Position numbers and translations under genes: made by a program. From the IMG/VR virus record IMGVR_UViG_3300032820_000025, positions 1-42,734 of that record: a stretch of 42,734 bases of DNA, one strand, 5' to 3'. Below, in pieces: positions 1 to 7,605 of the stretch; position 1 is the first letter of the stretch; each line of letters opens with the position of its first letter. This DNA comes from a virus. The notes under the pieces are model-generated. The model was not told where the DNA came from. It did no database searches and worked only from the letters and a program-made list of their open reading frames with translations.

Positions 1-2
1 AA

Positions 3-1667
3 ATATATAATTATTATTTTAAAAATGGTATGTTCAAAGCTGATAAAGATGATGGATATTCGACAACAGTTTCTGATAAGATAATTGAAAGTGATGTAAT
101 AGGCGGCGCAGTTAAACCAGGTAATGTCGGTTATACATACGAAAATTTTGGTTATAATTTGTATAATAAACTTGAAACAAAAAATTTATTTTCATTTATG
201 TCTTTATATCTTGTAGCAAGTGGGCAGTATACAAGAATTGATTTAGTTAATCCATATGTTTCTTCGATGCAACATGATACATTTTCTCAAGAAGAACATT
301 CTACAGTAGGACAAATTACTATGCAATGGGTTTATGAGACAGTTGTATACAAAGGTAATGGATTAGTTAATGACGAAGGGCCGCTAGCAGGTCTTTTAAA
401 TGAAGAAGATGGAATTTTCCATGATGGATGGAATGAAGCATCAATAACACCGTCTCCGGAGAATAGAGATACAAGTAATAAGAGTATAATATCACAGCCA
501 ACATATTTCGGATATGATGATGCCACACCAGCTAAAGTACAATTAAAGAGTACAACTGGTGGTTATATGAGTGATTTTTTTAGTGCTCCTGCACCTGAGA
601 AAAAAGAAGTAGAAGAAGGACAATCTCATGTTGATACTTTTGATAAAATTCATACTGACAATATGCGAAATCTTCTTGCAACAGCCGCTGACTTTGGTGC
701 TGATGCTAAAGAAATGGAATCAGCACTTGATCGATCACAATTAGCACAAGCAGTAAGTGCCAAAGGTAAAGGATACAAAGGTCCTAATATGAATGAAAAA
801 GTTGTAAAATATGTTAAGACCGCCCGGACAACTGGATTAGAAAATCGTTTTGTTAGAGGAGCAGTTTCAAAACCGGATGGTGGAATTGGTGCTGGCGGAA
901 GGTTTAAAACTAGTGCCAAACAAAAAGTTGCGGATGCCGCATATGATACAGAACTTGAGGGTCAGGCCGCTGTTAAACAACAACAAGCGAAGTCAGAGCC
1001 GGAGGCAACAGTAACAAAAGATGGATTTAGATTAACTTCAGAAGGTTACGTCCTGACCGGTGATCAAACTCCAAGTCTTATGCAAACAATTGAAAACTGG
1101 ACCGACGGTGATCCTGCAGATCCCATCAGTGTTAGTGCAGTAATAGTAGGACAATTAGCCAAAATGGGTATTGCTCCCACTGCGTTTGAAGGAGCAAGTG
1201 GGCAACTTGAAGCCCAAATAGTTATTGATCTTCTTACAGGAGACTTTGGTAAAGGCCGACAACAGTTTCAGACACAGACTACTTTTGAAAAAGTAATGGT
1301 AAGTTTAAAGGGCGGTTCATCGAGAGCGGGAGAAACTGATAGTCGAGGTATGGGCGCAACGAATGAACAGGTAATGATGTACCATGGTATAGTAAATATG
1401 TCAGCACAAGATGCTAAAGCATTAACATCAGCAGTGATCAATGCTGGAAAACCTATTAGTGGTGACCCATATAGCGAATTCGAAACCGAGCGAATAGAAG
1501 AGAAGATAGCGAAAGCCACTGGTACTGGTGAATTTTCCAGAACCGCACCCGCTCACTTTTCCGGACCCGATCATGAGCGAATGCGGGCTATGATTAATAA
1601 TGTTGCTCAACGCCGAGGATTATTATCTCCAAGTTCGATAGATCCAGACGCAATCGGAACTAGTTAA
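3..1667 (+). CDS. Virion structural protein, tail-tube-like N-terminal part (5' partial)
   Basis: The reading frame is open to the window edge. The first ATG is at 30, but the frame runs upstream without a stop, so the gene very probably starts outside the window. Residues about 50-110 (from the ATG) contain the pattern NPYVSSMQHDTFSQEEHS followed by TMQWVYETVVY. This resembles the closing strands of T4 tail-tube-fold proteins (gp19/gp48/gp54 type), where a 'tF.y..g.s.mem.m.f.YEsv.Y' segment ends the fold. The rest (residues 190-545) is Ala/Gly/Lys-rich and resembles nothing I recognise. It lies directly upstream of a late promoter and gp4, consistent with a virion gene. The tube-fold assignment rests on one short motif and is tentative; a large tail- or baseplate-associated protein is the best reading. 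Confidence 0.5.
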   Translation: MYNYYFKNGMFKADKDDGYSTTVSDKIIESDVIGGAVKPGNVGYTYENFGYNLYNKLETKNLFSFMSLYLVASGQYTRIDLVNPYVSSMQHDTFSQEEHSTVGQITMQWVYETVVYKGNGLVNDEGPLAGLLNEEDGIFHDGWNEASITPSPENRDTSNKSIISQPTYFGYDDATPAKVQLKSTTGGYMSDFFSAPAPEKKEVEEGQSHVDTFDKIHTDNMRNLLATAADFGADAKEMESALDRSQLAQAVSAKGKGYKGPNMNEKVVKYVKTARTTGLENRFVRGAVSKPDGGIGAGGRFKTSAKQKVADAAYDTELEGQAAVKQQQAKSEPEATVTKDGFRLTSEGYVLTGDQTPSLMQTIENWTDGDPADPISVSAVIVGQLAKMGIAPTAFEGASGQLEAQIVIDLLTGDFGKGRQQFQTQTTFEKVMVSLKGGSSRAGETDSRGMGATNEQVMMYHGIVNMSAQDAKALTSAVINAGKPISGDPYSEFETERIEEKIAKATGTGEFSRTAPAHFSGPDHERMRAMINNVAQRRGLLSPSSIDPDAIGTS

Positions 1668-1672
1668 TTTTT

Positions 1673-1680
1673 CATAAATA
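1673..1680 (+). promoter_or_regulatory. Late promoter box CATAAATA
   Basis: Seven of eight bases match the T4 late box TATAAATA. The box ends 5 nt before the ATG of the next gene (spacer TTATT), so transcription is expected to start at or next to the start codon. Confidence 0.6.
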
Positions 1681-1685
1681 TTATT

Positions 1686-2090
1686 ATGACAATAGAATCT
1701 GGTGTAACTACTTTAGTTAAAACATATGGCACGCCTAGTGTAAGTGAGCCTGGCAGTACTATAGCATCTAATATTAATAAATTAGATTTAGTAGTGAATG
1801 GAACCGAGCTTGATATTGCAATAGGAATGTTTGATAATGACGCAATGATAGCTAATCAAACAGTGAAAGAGACATTAGCACTTTTATTAGTTGAAGCGGC
1901 AAAAATTATGGAAGTAAGTGTAACAGATTTAATTTCTCCTTCGGCAAGTGATAAAGATAAACTTACAATTACTGAAATTGGACTAGAGATAATTAATCGA
2001 TTGCGACCAAATACTAGTCAAATTGGAGTTAAAATTGTTTCACCGACTCCTGCTTCTACTGTGTATGTTAATAGAAATATTCTTGCATAA
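1686..2090 (+). CDS. Hypothetical late protein (134 aa)
   Basis: No family recognised. The protein is acidic and rich in Ile, Thr and Ser, with an N-terminal stretch suggesting beta structure (KLDLVVNGTELDIAIG), a helical middle (LALLLVEAAKIMEVSV) and a C-terminal beta-like segment. There is no signal peptide or membrane segment. Its own late promoter box lies 5 nt before the ATG and no Shine-Dalgarno is visible. Its stop codon overlaps the ATG of the downstream gp4-like gene by one base (TAATG), so the two are probably translationally coupled. Late expression and position between a tail protein and the head-completion gene suggest a virion or assembly role, but this is inference from context only. 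Confidence 0.6.
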   Translation: MTIESGVTTLVKTYGTPSVSEPGSTIASNINKLDLVVNGTELDIAIGMFDNDAMIANQTVKETLALLLVEAAKIMEVSVTDLISPSASDKDKLTITEIGLEIINRLRPNTSQIGVKIVSPTPASTVYVNRNILA

Positions 2091-2542
2091 TGGCTAAATT
2101 TGCACAAGGACTTTTTGCTCCAGAAAATAATCAAAAATATGTTGGCACAAGGGCGCCAAGATATAGATCTTCATGGGAATTAGCATTTATGCGAATGTGT
2201 GATGCCCATCCAAATATTGTTAGTTGGGCAAGTGAAGCATTAAGAATTCCTTTTATTCATCCAGTAACTGGACGAAAAACAACGTATGTGCCAGATTTTA
2301 TTATACAATATAGAGATAAAAACGGTAAACAACATAATGAAGTAGTAGAAATAAAGCCGTTTGCACAAACTTCAGAAGAAAGAGCCACGCATATTAACGA
2401 AAGACAAATGGCAATTGTTAATAAAGCGAAATGGTCAGCTGCTAATGAATGGTGTAATAAGAAAGGTATGCGATTTCGTGTATTAACAGAAAATGAAATT
2501 TTTATGAATCCTACCCGTCGTAAATCTCGCAAGCGTCGATAA
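2090..2542 (+). CDS. 4: Head completion nuclease-like protein, T4 gp4 (gp50) family
   Basis: At 150 aa it has the length of T4 gp4, the protein that finishes filled heads before tail joining. The pattern follows the family: a basic start, 'YRSSWELAFMRMCDAHPNIVSWASEALRIPF', then YVPDF and VVEIKP. E30, D69 and the E87-x-K89 pair form a PD-(D/E)xK nuclease-type active site of the TnsA/gp4 kind. The C-terminal end is strongly basic (RRKSRKRR), as expected for DNA contact. It overlaps the preceding gene by one base and is followed by a late promoter for the small terminase. I rely on remembered family features; no alignment was run. Confidence 0.85.
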   Translation: MAKFAQGLFAPENNQKYVGTRAPRYRSSWELAFMRMCDAHPNIVSWASEALRIPFIHPVTGRKTTYVPDFIIQYRDKNGKQHNEVVEIKPFAQTSEERATHINERQMAIVNKAKWSAANEWCNKKGMRFRVLTENEIFMNPTRRKSRKRR

Positions 2543-2553
2543 ATTCTTTGTTA

Positions 2554-2561
2554 AATAAATA
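2554..2561 (+). promoter_or_regulatory. Late promoter-like box AATAAATA
   Basis: Seven of eight match to TATAAATA, 22 nt before the small-terminase ATG. Unlike most late boxes here it would leave a leader of about 17 nt. Confidence 0.4.
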
Positions 2562-2583
2562 TATTAAGTAGGTAGTTATCTAT

Positions 2584-3057
2584 ATGACAAAAAAACTTGA
2601 AGAGGAGTTTAATCTTCCACCATTGAAAGAGACATTTGATGAAGATATATCAAATACTCTTGTAGTTGAAAAGGAAGAAATTTATGCCGCATTAAAAGCT
2701 GCTGATAAAATTGACGAAGCATTACCTGTTGTTCGCGGATTAGAAATGCATGATACTGATATGGATACTTATGCAAAGGATGCGGCACAAGCATTCCAGG
2801 ATTTAATGGATTTGGGAATGAATGTAGAGTCTCGCCATGCTGGTGATATTTTTGCCGCAGCTCAACGTATGTTGAAGAATGCAATTGAAGCAAAGACAAG
2901 TAAAGCAGATAAAAAGTTAAAAATGATTGAATTGCAACTGAAGAAGTTAAAAGAAGATAGTAATAATAAAGAATCAGACACAATTAATGGTGATGGATAT
3001 GTTATTGCGGATAGAAACGACATTCTCAAAAGTTTTATAGATAAGGAAAACGAATAA
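2584..3057 (+). CDS. 16: Terminase small subunit, gp16
   Basis: This is the 157-aa small terminase of T4-like phages, which recognises or regulates DNA ends and stimulates the gp17 motor. The sequence shows the family layout: a short acidic N-terminus (LEEEFNLPPLKE), then two long helices containing YAKDAAQAFQDLMDLGMNVESRHAGDIF and FAAAQRMLKNAIEAKTSKADKKLKMIELQLKKL, the coiled-coil core that forms the ring, and an acidic tail. T4 gp16 is 164 aa, so length agrees. In T4 gene 17 overlaps gene 16; here 4.5 kb and five genes intervene. A late-type box precedes the gene. Confidence 0.85.
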   Translation: MTKKLEEEFNLPPLKETFDEDISNTLVVEKEEIYAALKAADKIDEALPVVRGLEMHDTDMDTYAKDAAQAFQDLMDLGMNVESRHAGDIFAAAQRMLKNAIEAKTSKADKKLKMIELQLKKLKEDSNNKESDTINGDGYVIADRNDILKSFIDKENE

Positions 3058-3060
3058 ATA
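3053..3060 (+). promoter_or_regulatory. Late promoter-like box AATAAATA
   Basis: Seven of eight match to TATAAATA; it overlaps the gp16 stop codon and lies 31 nt before the next ATG, which has a purine-rich ribosome site (AGAGGA) in the leader. Confidence 0.4.
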
Positions 3061-3091
3061 CTAAAACACTCTTGCAAGAGGAATAAGTGTA

Positions 3092-3628
3092 ATGAAAACA
3101 TTAAAAGAATATTTGGCTGAATCAGTTAAAGAATACAATTATAAGATTAAAATTCTTGGTGAGGTTGAGGATGGCATGATGGATGTCATTGAAAACGAAT
3201 TAAAGAAGTTTGACCTTAAGAGTATGGGTTCAGCATCAAAAACAATTTTTCAAAAACAGCCTTTAGACTTTGATGAAGATGTATCCGGTGAAGTTAATAT
3301 TGCTAACTTTACAACAGGATTACCACTTGCCAAGGATGTAATTCGTGATCGTATTGCACAAAAACTTGGCATGCCCGAAAGATATTTAAAGATTCGTTCT
3401 GAGAATGATCCTCTTGAGCATGACTTAGTTGATAACAATGTTGACACAGAAATTACAGTTGGCGAAAGTGATCCAGCAGATGCAGCTTTAAACAATGATT
3501 ATCCTGCAGATGAACATAAAGCAGAAGATTATCATGGTAATGAGTTTAATACAAAGTTTGTTGAAGAATTAATGAAGTTAGTAAAAGGTAGAGATCAACA
3601 CGTATCAAATTATATGAAGGATGATTAG
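3092..3628 (+). CDS. Putative capsid-targeted protein with T4-like CTS peptide (178 aa)
   Basis: The N-terminus MKTLKEYLAE|S closely matches the capsid-targeting sequence of T4 internal proteins (IPIII begins MKTYQEFIAE|A), including the LxE site that prohead protease gp21 would cut after residue 10. The remainder is acidic, with an ordered N-terminal part (YNYKIKILGEVEDGMMDVIENELKKFDL, ferredoxin-like alternation) and an Asp-rich tail (residues 115-150). No enzymatic motif is seen. It may be delivered into the prohead or be a scaffold-associated processed protein. The CTS similarity is visible; packaging is inferred. It lies within the five-gene insert between gp16 and gp17. Confidence 0.65.
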   Translation: MKTLKEYLAESVKEYNYKIKILGEVEDGMMDVIENELKKFDLKSMGSASKTIFQKQPLDFDEDVSGEVNIANFTTGLPLAKDVIRDRIAQKLGMPERYLKIRSENDPLEHDLVDNNVDTEITVGESDPADAALNNDYPADEHKAEDYHGNEFNTKFVEELMKLVKGRDQHVSNYMKDD

Positions 3629-3630
3629 CA

Positions 3631-4809
3631 ATGAACCACGGTCAAGGCACTAGAAATAATGCAGATGTCCATAGAGCATTGAGTATTGTACAGCAATATA
3701 ATACTTCACAAGAAGTTGATGAAGCACCATATAGTGCTTGGTCGAATGTAAAGGACACTGCCCGGCAAGCCGCAACATTAGGTTTCGGTGGCGGTGCTCG
3801 TATGGCTAAAGGTCGTAAAGAATCTGGTAAACTTGCCAATCAACTTAATAAGCAATGGCAGTATATTATGGGCAAGAAAGGATTTAAAGATGCTAATCAA
3901 GCAACTATTGGTGATTTAAAAGGATATATATCGAATGTTGCACCAAATGTAAAAGCAGAACCATTTTTTGCAAAAGCAAAAGTAGAAGGGAATGACGAAA
4001 CACCTCTCCCGTCTACAATGCAAGATCAAATTTTATTATCAGTTGCCCAAGGTTTAAATCAAGCTGGATATACTGCTCTTGGTGCCGACGGTAAAGCAGT
4101 TACAGGTGCAGTTGCTGATGAGCCAACTGGTCAAGAACCAGCACAAGATACAGCATCAGGAGGCGGAGGCAGCGGCGGCGGACTGGCTAATTTTGCAAAG
4201 CAAGCCACAGACGCACGAGGTCAGCAGGGTGATGTAGATATTAATATAAACCAACGGCAACATCAAGGCATAGACACACGAGGTCCGACCGGACAGCAAC
4301 AACAAGTACCACCTACAACAGGTGAGACACCACCTGCAATTCCAGATAAGTTCCAGGCAAAAGGAACAGATGGAAATACTTATGTATGGCAACAAACTAA
4401 TAATCAATGGGTAAACATAAATGGTAGTTTGCCAGTAGAAGCAGGCACTCCTATACATATTGAATTAACAAATACTGCTACCGCATCTATTCAAGACCAA
4501 CAAGTACCAGACGGCGAACAAGTACCAAAAGGTAAGGAGACAAGTGATCCAGAACTAGATGGTAAGCAAGGAGATTCAGAGACAGATGAACAACCTCCCT
4601 CAGAGACAAAACAAGCAGAACTTATTAATTTTGTTGCATCGTTAGATCCTGACCGACAAACAGCAATAGGTAATGCGATTAGTGATTTAGCAGGTGAACA
4701 AGCCCTTCACTTGCGAAAAGCAGGAAGAGGTCCTAGTTTCAAAAAGAAAACACCTCCGTCGCTGAAAGATCGAATCACAACTCAGGTACAGCAGAGTCAA
4801 ACAGGATAA
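3631..4809 (+). CDS. Low-complexity virion-associated protein (392 aa)
   Basis: Function not recognised. Residues about 30-115 look folded and basic (AWSNVKDTARQAATLG, GKLANQLNKQWQYIMGKKGF). Residues 160-340 are Gly/Gln/Pro/Thr-rich low complexity, including a glycine run (SGGGGSGGGL) and a short globular island (FQAKGTDGNTYVWQQTNNQWVN). The C-terminus, residues 376-392, carries PSLKDRITTQVQQSQ, nearly the same as an internal segment of the next protein. It starts 3 nt after the preceding stop and its stop (GGATAATG) abuts the next ATG, so the genes form one translation unit. A structural or internal head role is inferred from neighbours only. Confidence 0.55.
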   Translation: MNHGQGTRNNADVHRALSIVQQYNTSQEVDEAPYSAWSNVKDTARQAATLGFGGGARMAKGRKESGKLANQLNKQWQYIMGKKGFKDANQATIGDLKGYISNVAPNVKAEPFFAKAKVEGNDETPLPSTMQDQILLSVAQGLNQAGYTALGADGKAVTGAVADEPTGQEPAQDTASGGGGSGGGLANFAKQATDARGQQGDVDININQRQHQGIDTRGPTGQQQQVPPTTGETPPAIPDKFQAKGTDGNTYVWQQTNNQWVNINGSLPVEAGTPIHIELTNTATASIQDQQVPDGEQVPKGKETSDPELDGKQGDSETDEQPPSETKQAELINFVASLDPDRQTAIGNAISDLAGEQALHLRKAGRGPSFKKKTPPSLKDRITTQVQQSQTG

Positions 4810-7238
4810 TGAAAATACAAGAATTTAAGAAACCGACACCTTATTTGTATGAATCAGTACTTCATACAAATGAGTTATCATTGTTGTCTGTTTCTCAACG
4901 CAGAATTATAGAACAAGTTCAGGATACATTACTTCCGTTTATTAACGAATATCAAAGTTCAATTTTACTTGAAGCACCAATAGCTGTTGATCAAATAACA
5001 CAAGTTTTTGGACAAGCCGCAGAGTTGCATAAAGGAACTCCAGCTGGTAAGGGAATATTACAAAAAACTGGTAAAGCAATTGCTCAAAGTTTACCAGTAG
5101 AAGTAGCTCGTAAAGCAAATAATGCATTAAACGGGTTAAGTGATAAGCTTGAAAGTAACGAAGCAGTTCAAGGTTTTAATGCTCAAGTTGATAAGCAAAT
5201 TTTGTCTGTAAAGACACTACTAGCAAAGAATCCTATAAGCAATGAAGTTCTTCTCGCAATACAGGGATGGAAAAAACAAGGTATAGAAAATCCTACTAGG
5301 CAAGCATTAATTATTGGTGCAATAGTTCTGGTAGCAAGTTTCGCCGGTGGACCACTTGGCGGTGCTATTGCTGGTTTTATAGTAAAAACTGTTTCAGGTA
5401 TGATACAAGGCCAGACATTAACTAAGGCAGGTTTTCAAGCAATGAAAGTAGCTGCATATGGTGCTATTGCTGGTTGGGCATTGCAAGGACTTGGTGATTG
5501 GTTTGAAGGATTAAGAACAGAGGTAATTCCTTACGATAAGGCGCCAGGACTTGAAACATTATCTATGGATTTTGAATATTCACTTAAAATGCCAGGATTT
5601 GAAAGTACAAAAACATTACATAATTTAGTAGTTCCAGAAGTTGATGTAGAACAATTTCGTGTTATTGCAGATACTATAACTCAAAATGCAGGTAATTCCG
5701 ACGAAGCAATTGGTGCATTTAATCAATTATGGAATCACGCAAAAACATTTGATACAGATGCATTTTTAGCAGATATGAATCTTGCTAATGATGTTGCACA
5801 AGAGATTGCAATAGCAAACGATGCATTTTTACAGAATTTAACAGCAATTAATAGTGGAATTGCAGCGTTAGCACAAGGTTCAGTAACTGCGGCAAGCGAC
5901 GATGGGTCCGAGACTGAAATTATGCCTAGCGATGTTGAAGTTAATGGTCAGCCAGTTAAAGCAGAAGAACCAACAGCTGAGAGTATAAACGAAGATTCTG
6001 ATTTATATGAATTAGATTTCTCTGGTATAAAGAGAGTAGCAGGCACACTTGGAAATAAAGTAAAAGGTGCATTAGCAGATGCTGGAGACAAGCTACAAGA
6101 TGTCGGTACATGGTCTGAAAAAGGTTTAATAAAACAATGGAAGGCAGCTGGGTCACCAGAAGATACCGATGCTATTAGAAATATTTTAGTCAGTGCAGGA
6201 ATGTCAGCAGATACTATTGACACTGCATTTTCAAATGCTAAAATTACAATTAATCCAACAGATACAAAAGAATTATCTAGTCCTGATGCAGATGCATCAG
6301 ACGAAGGAGATAACGAACAATCATCGGATACCGATGTAAAAGACACAGGAGATACAGAAGTGGCAGAACCATCATTAAAGGATAGAATTAAGACTGATGT
6401 ACAAAAGAGTCAAGATGCCGCTGATCAACCAGCTGCAACAACAATTCCAGCAGATATTTCAGATGCAGATTTGATACAAATGCTTATTGATGCTGGATTG
6501 GTAAATTTAGGTTCACCTGATGATGATTATGCAGGATATGATCCTGACTTTATTGGTTTTTCCAAAGATGGAGACCAAAGGGGGAACCCAGGTATACCTG
6601 GATCTATTAAAAATCAAGCATTAGCAAAATTAATAGCCAGTAAAGATTACGAAAAGGAGAATGAAATGAGAGTAGATGAGATGTGCGGCGGAGGCTGCGG
6701 TACCGAAATGGAAATGCCGAAGACAAACTACAATCTAAGTGTTACAAAAGACGAAGGTAACACACATAAATCAATGACAGTTACAAGTGACCAACCAGAT
6801 GAACTAATACGAGTATTACAATTGTCTGGTATGGATACAGGACATTCAGAACCAGATGGTGATGAAATTGCCGGTGTTGATATGGATCATGACGAGCCAA
6901 TGGACCAACATTCACAAATGAAAGGGTTGATAGCAAAAATTGCAAATCCACATAATGGGGACGACGAACATGACCATGATGGTATGACACATTCACATCC
7001 CGGTGGCGATGAAGATCATGAGCATGATGATGAAGCACATGAAGAAGCCGCAGAGGTAGAGCAAGACATTCGTAGTAAGCCATCAACATTTAGTGTTAGG
7101 GATTTAGTACCTGGCCAAGTAAAGAAACAACCGAGGCAACGAAAAGTTGCGGCAAAACACGGTGACAATCCTTACAAAGATGCAGGCCAGTTAGAAGAAA
7201 AGTACGTTCGTGCGTATGCTGAATTTAAGGAGGACTGA
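4809..7238 (+). CDS. Large capsid-associated protein with hydrophobic core segment and His-rich tail (809 aa)
   Basis: No named family recognised. Ordered features: an N-terminus with LYE|S at residues 13-16, a possible prohead-protease site; a helical region (20-160); a hydrophobic Gly/Ala-rich segment at about 165-193 (LIIGAIVLVASFAGG) and a second at 216-232, which could be membrane-active; an acidic linker; PSLKDRIKTDVQKSQ near 521-536, shared with the preceding protein; a Cys cluster CGGGCG near 625; a compact domain ending LIRVLQLSGMD; a His/Asp-rich run at about 713-745 (DEHDHDGMTHSHPGGDEDHE) that could bind metal; and a basic end. The hydrophobic stretch plus probable head location would fit a DNA-ejection protein, but that is speculation. 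Confidence 0.6.
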   Translation: MKIQEFKKPTPYLYESVLHTNELSLLSVSQRRIIEQVQDTLLPFINEYQSSILLEAPIAVDQITQVFGQAAELHKGTPAGKGILQKTGKAIAQSLPVEVARKANNALNGLSDKLESNEAVQGFNAQVDKQILSVKTLLAKNPISNEVLLAIQGWKKQGIENPTRQALIIGAIVLVASFAGGPLGGAIAGFIVKTVSGMIQGQTLTKAGFQAMKVAAYGAIAGWALQGLGDWFEGLRTEVIPYDKAPGLETLSMDFEYSLKMPGFESTKTLHNLVVPEVDVEQFRVIADTITQNAGNSDEAIGAFNQLWNHAKTFDTDAFLADMNLANDVAQEIAIANDAFLQNLTAINSGIAALAQGSVTAASDDGSETEIMPSDVEVNGQPVKAEEPTAESINEDSDLYELDFSGIKRVAGTLGNKVKGALADAGDKLQDVGTWSEKGLIKQWKAAGSPEDTDAIRNILVSAGMSADTIDTAFSNAKITINPTDTKELSSPDADASDEGDNEQSSDTDVKDTGDTEVAEPSLKDRIKTDVQKSQDAADQPAATTIPADISDADLIQMLIDAGLVNLGSPDDDYAGYDPDFIGFSKDGDQRGNPGIPGSIKNQALAKLIASKDYEKENEMRVDEMCGGGCGTEMEMPKTNYNLSVTKDEGNTHKSMTVTSDQPDELIRVLQLSGMDTGHSEPDGDEIAGVDMDHDEPMDQHSQMKGLIAKIANPHNGDDEHDHDGMTHSHPGGDEDHEHDDEAHEEAAEVEQDIRSKPSTFSVRDLVPGQVKKQPRQRKVAAKHGDNPYKDAGQLEEKYVRAYAEFKED
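7227..7233 (+). promoter_or_regulatory. Strong Shine-Dalgarno AAGGAGG for a micro-ORF
   Basis: A full 7-base match to the anti-Shine-Dalgarno lies 6 nt before the ATG at 7240, inside the end of the upstream gene. Such sites are rare in this window, so it supports translation of the 25-codon ORF that follows. Confidence 0.7.
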
Positions 7239-7239
7239 T

Positions 7240-7317
7240 ATGACAAATAAGCAACTCAGCTATGCTTTAGGCGTAGTATGTATTGTATTATTAGTTGGCG
7301 GGATTTGGTGGTGGTAA
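7240..7317 (+). CDS. Small membrane peptide (25 aa)
   Basis: A 25-codon ORF starts one base after the preceding stop codon and has the best ribosome-binding site in this region (AAGGAGG, 6-nt spacing). The peptide has a polar start (MTNKQLS), a single hydrophobic helix (ALGVVCIVLLVGGI) and ends in three tryptophans directly before the stop. That gives one transmembrane segment with an aromatic anchor at the C-terminal interface. It lies 6 nt upstream of the next gene. Function unknown; a lysis accessory, a membrane anchor or a packaged peptide are all possible. Confidence 0.55.
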   Translation: MTNKQLSYALGVVCIVLLVGGIWWW

Positions 7318-7323
7318 TAGTCA

Positions 7324-7590
7324 ATGAAGCTTGCTGATTTTTTAAACGAAGATCCAGGCGACGATTTAATGATGCATCGTAGTCGTGATGATCGACCGAC
7401 AGTTGGCGACCGCCGCTTATGGGGCGGTGCGAGCGGTGTGTTAATTAAACAAGCAAAACGCCTTGAACATGTTGTTGATGAACTACTTGGTCACAAGGAA
7501 ATTAGTATACATGATGCAGATGACATGGTAAAACAGAAGTTTAAAGAAGCATTAGACGATTTGAATGCATTTGCTGACAATAATTTATAA
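7324..7590 (+). CDS. Small CTS-bearing protein before gp17 (88 aa)
   Basis: The N-terminus MKLADFLNE|D has the hallmarks of a T4-type capsid-targeting peptide with an LxE cleavage site at residue 9. Downstream there is an Arg/Asp-rich region (HRSRDDRPTVGDRRLWGG) and a C-terminal helical part (LIKQAKRLEHVVDELLG, KFKEALDDLNAFADN). No family recognised. It is the last gene before the late promoter that drives the large terminase. It is probably delivered to the head interior, judged only from the CTS-like peptide. Confidence 0.6.
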   Translation: MKLADFLNEDPGDDLMMHRSRDDRPTVGDRRLWGGASGVLIKQAKRLEHVVDELLGHKEISIHDADDMVKQKFKEALDDLNAFADNNL

Positions 7591-7592
7591 TC

Positions 7593-7600
7593 TATAAATA
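7593..7600 (+). promoter_or_regulatory. Late promoter box TATAAATA (perfect)
   Basis: Exact T4 late consensus, ending 5 nt before the terminase large-subunit ATG (spacer TTTTT). No Shine-Dalgarno fits in between, so a leaderless message is predicted. Confidence 0.8.
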
Positions 7601-7605
7601 TTTTT

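Noticed and set aside
4156-4458. Minus-strand ORF of 100 codons
   Set aside because: It is an antisense reading of the Gly/Gln-rich region of the 392-aa protein and has hydrophobic, Cys/Tyr-rich composition caused by the opposite strand bias.
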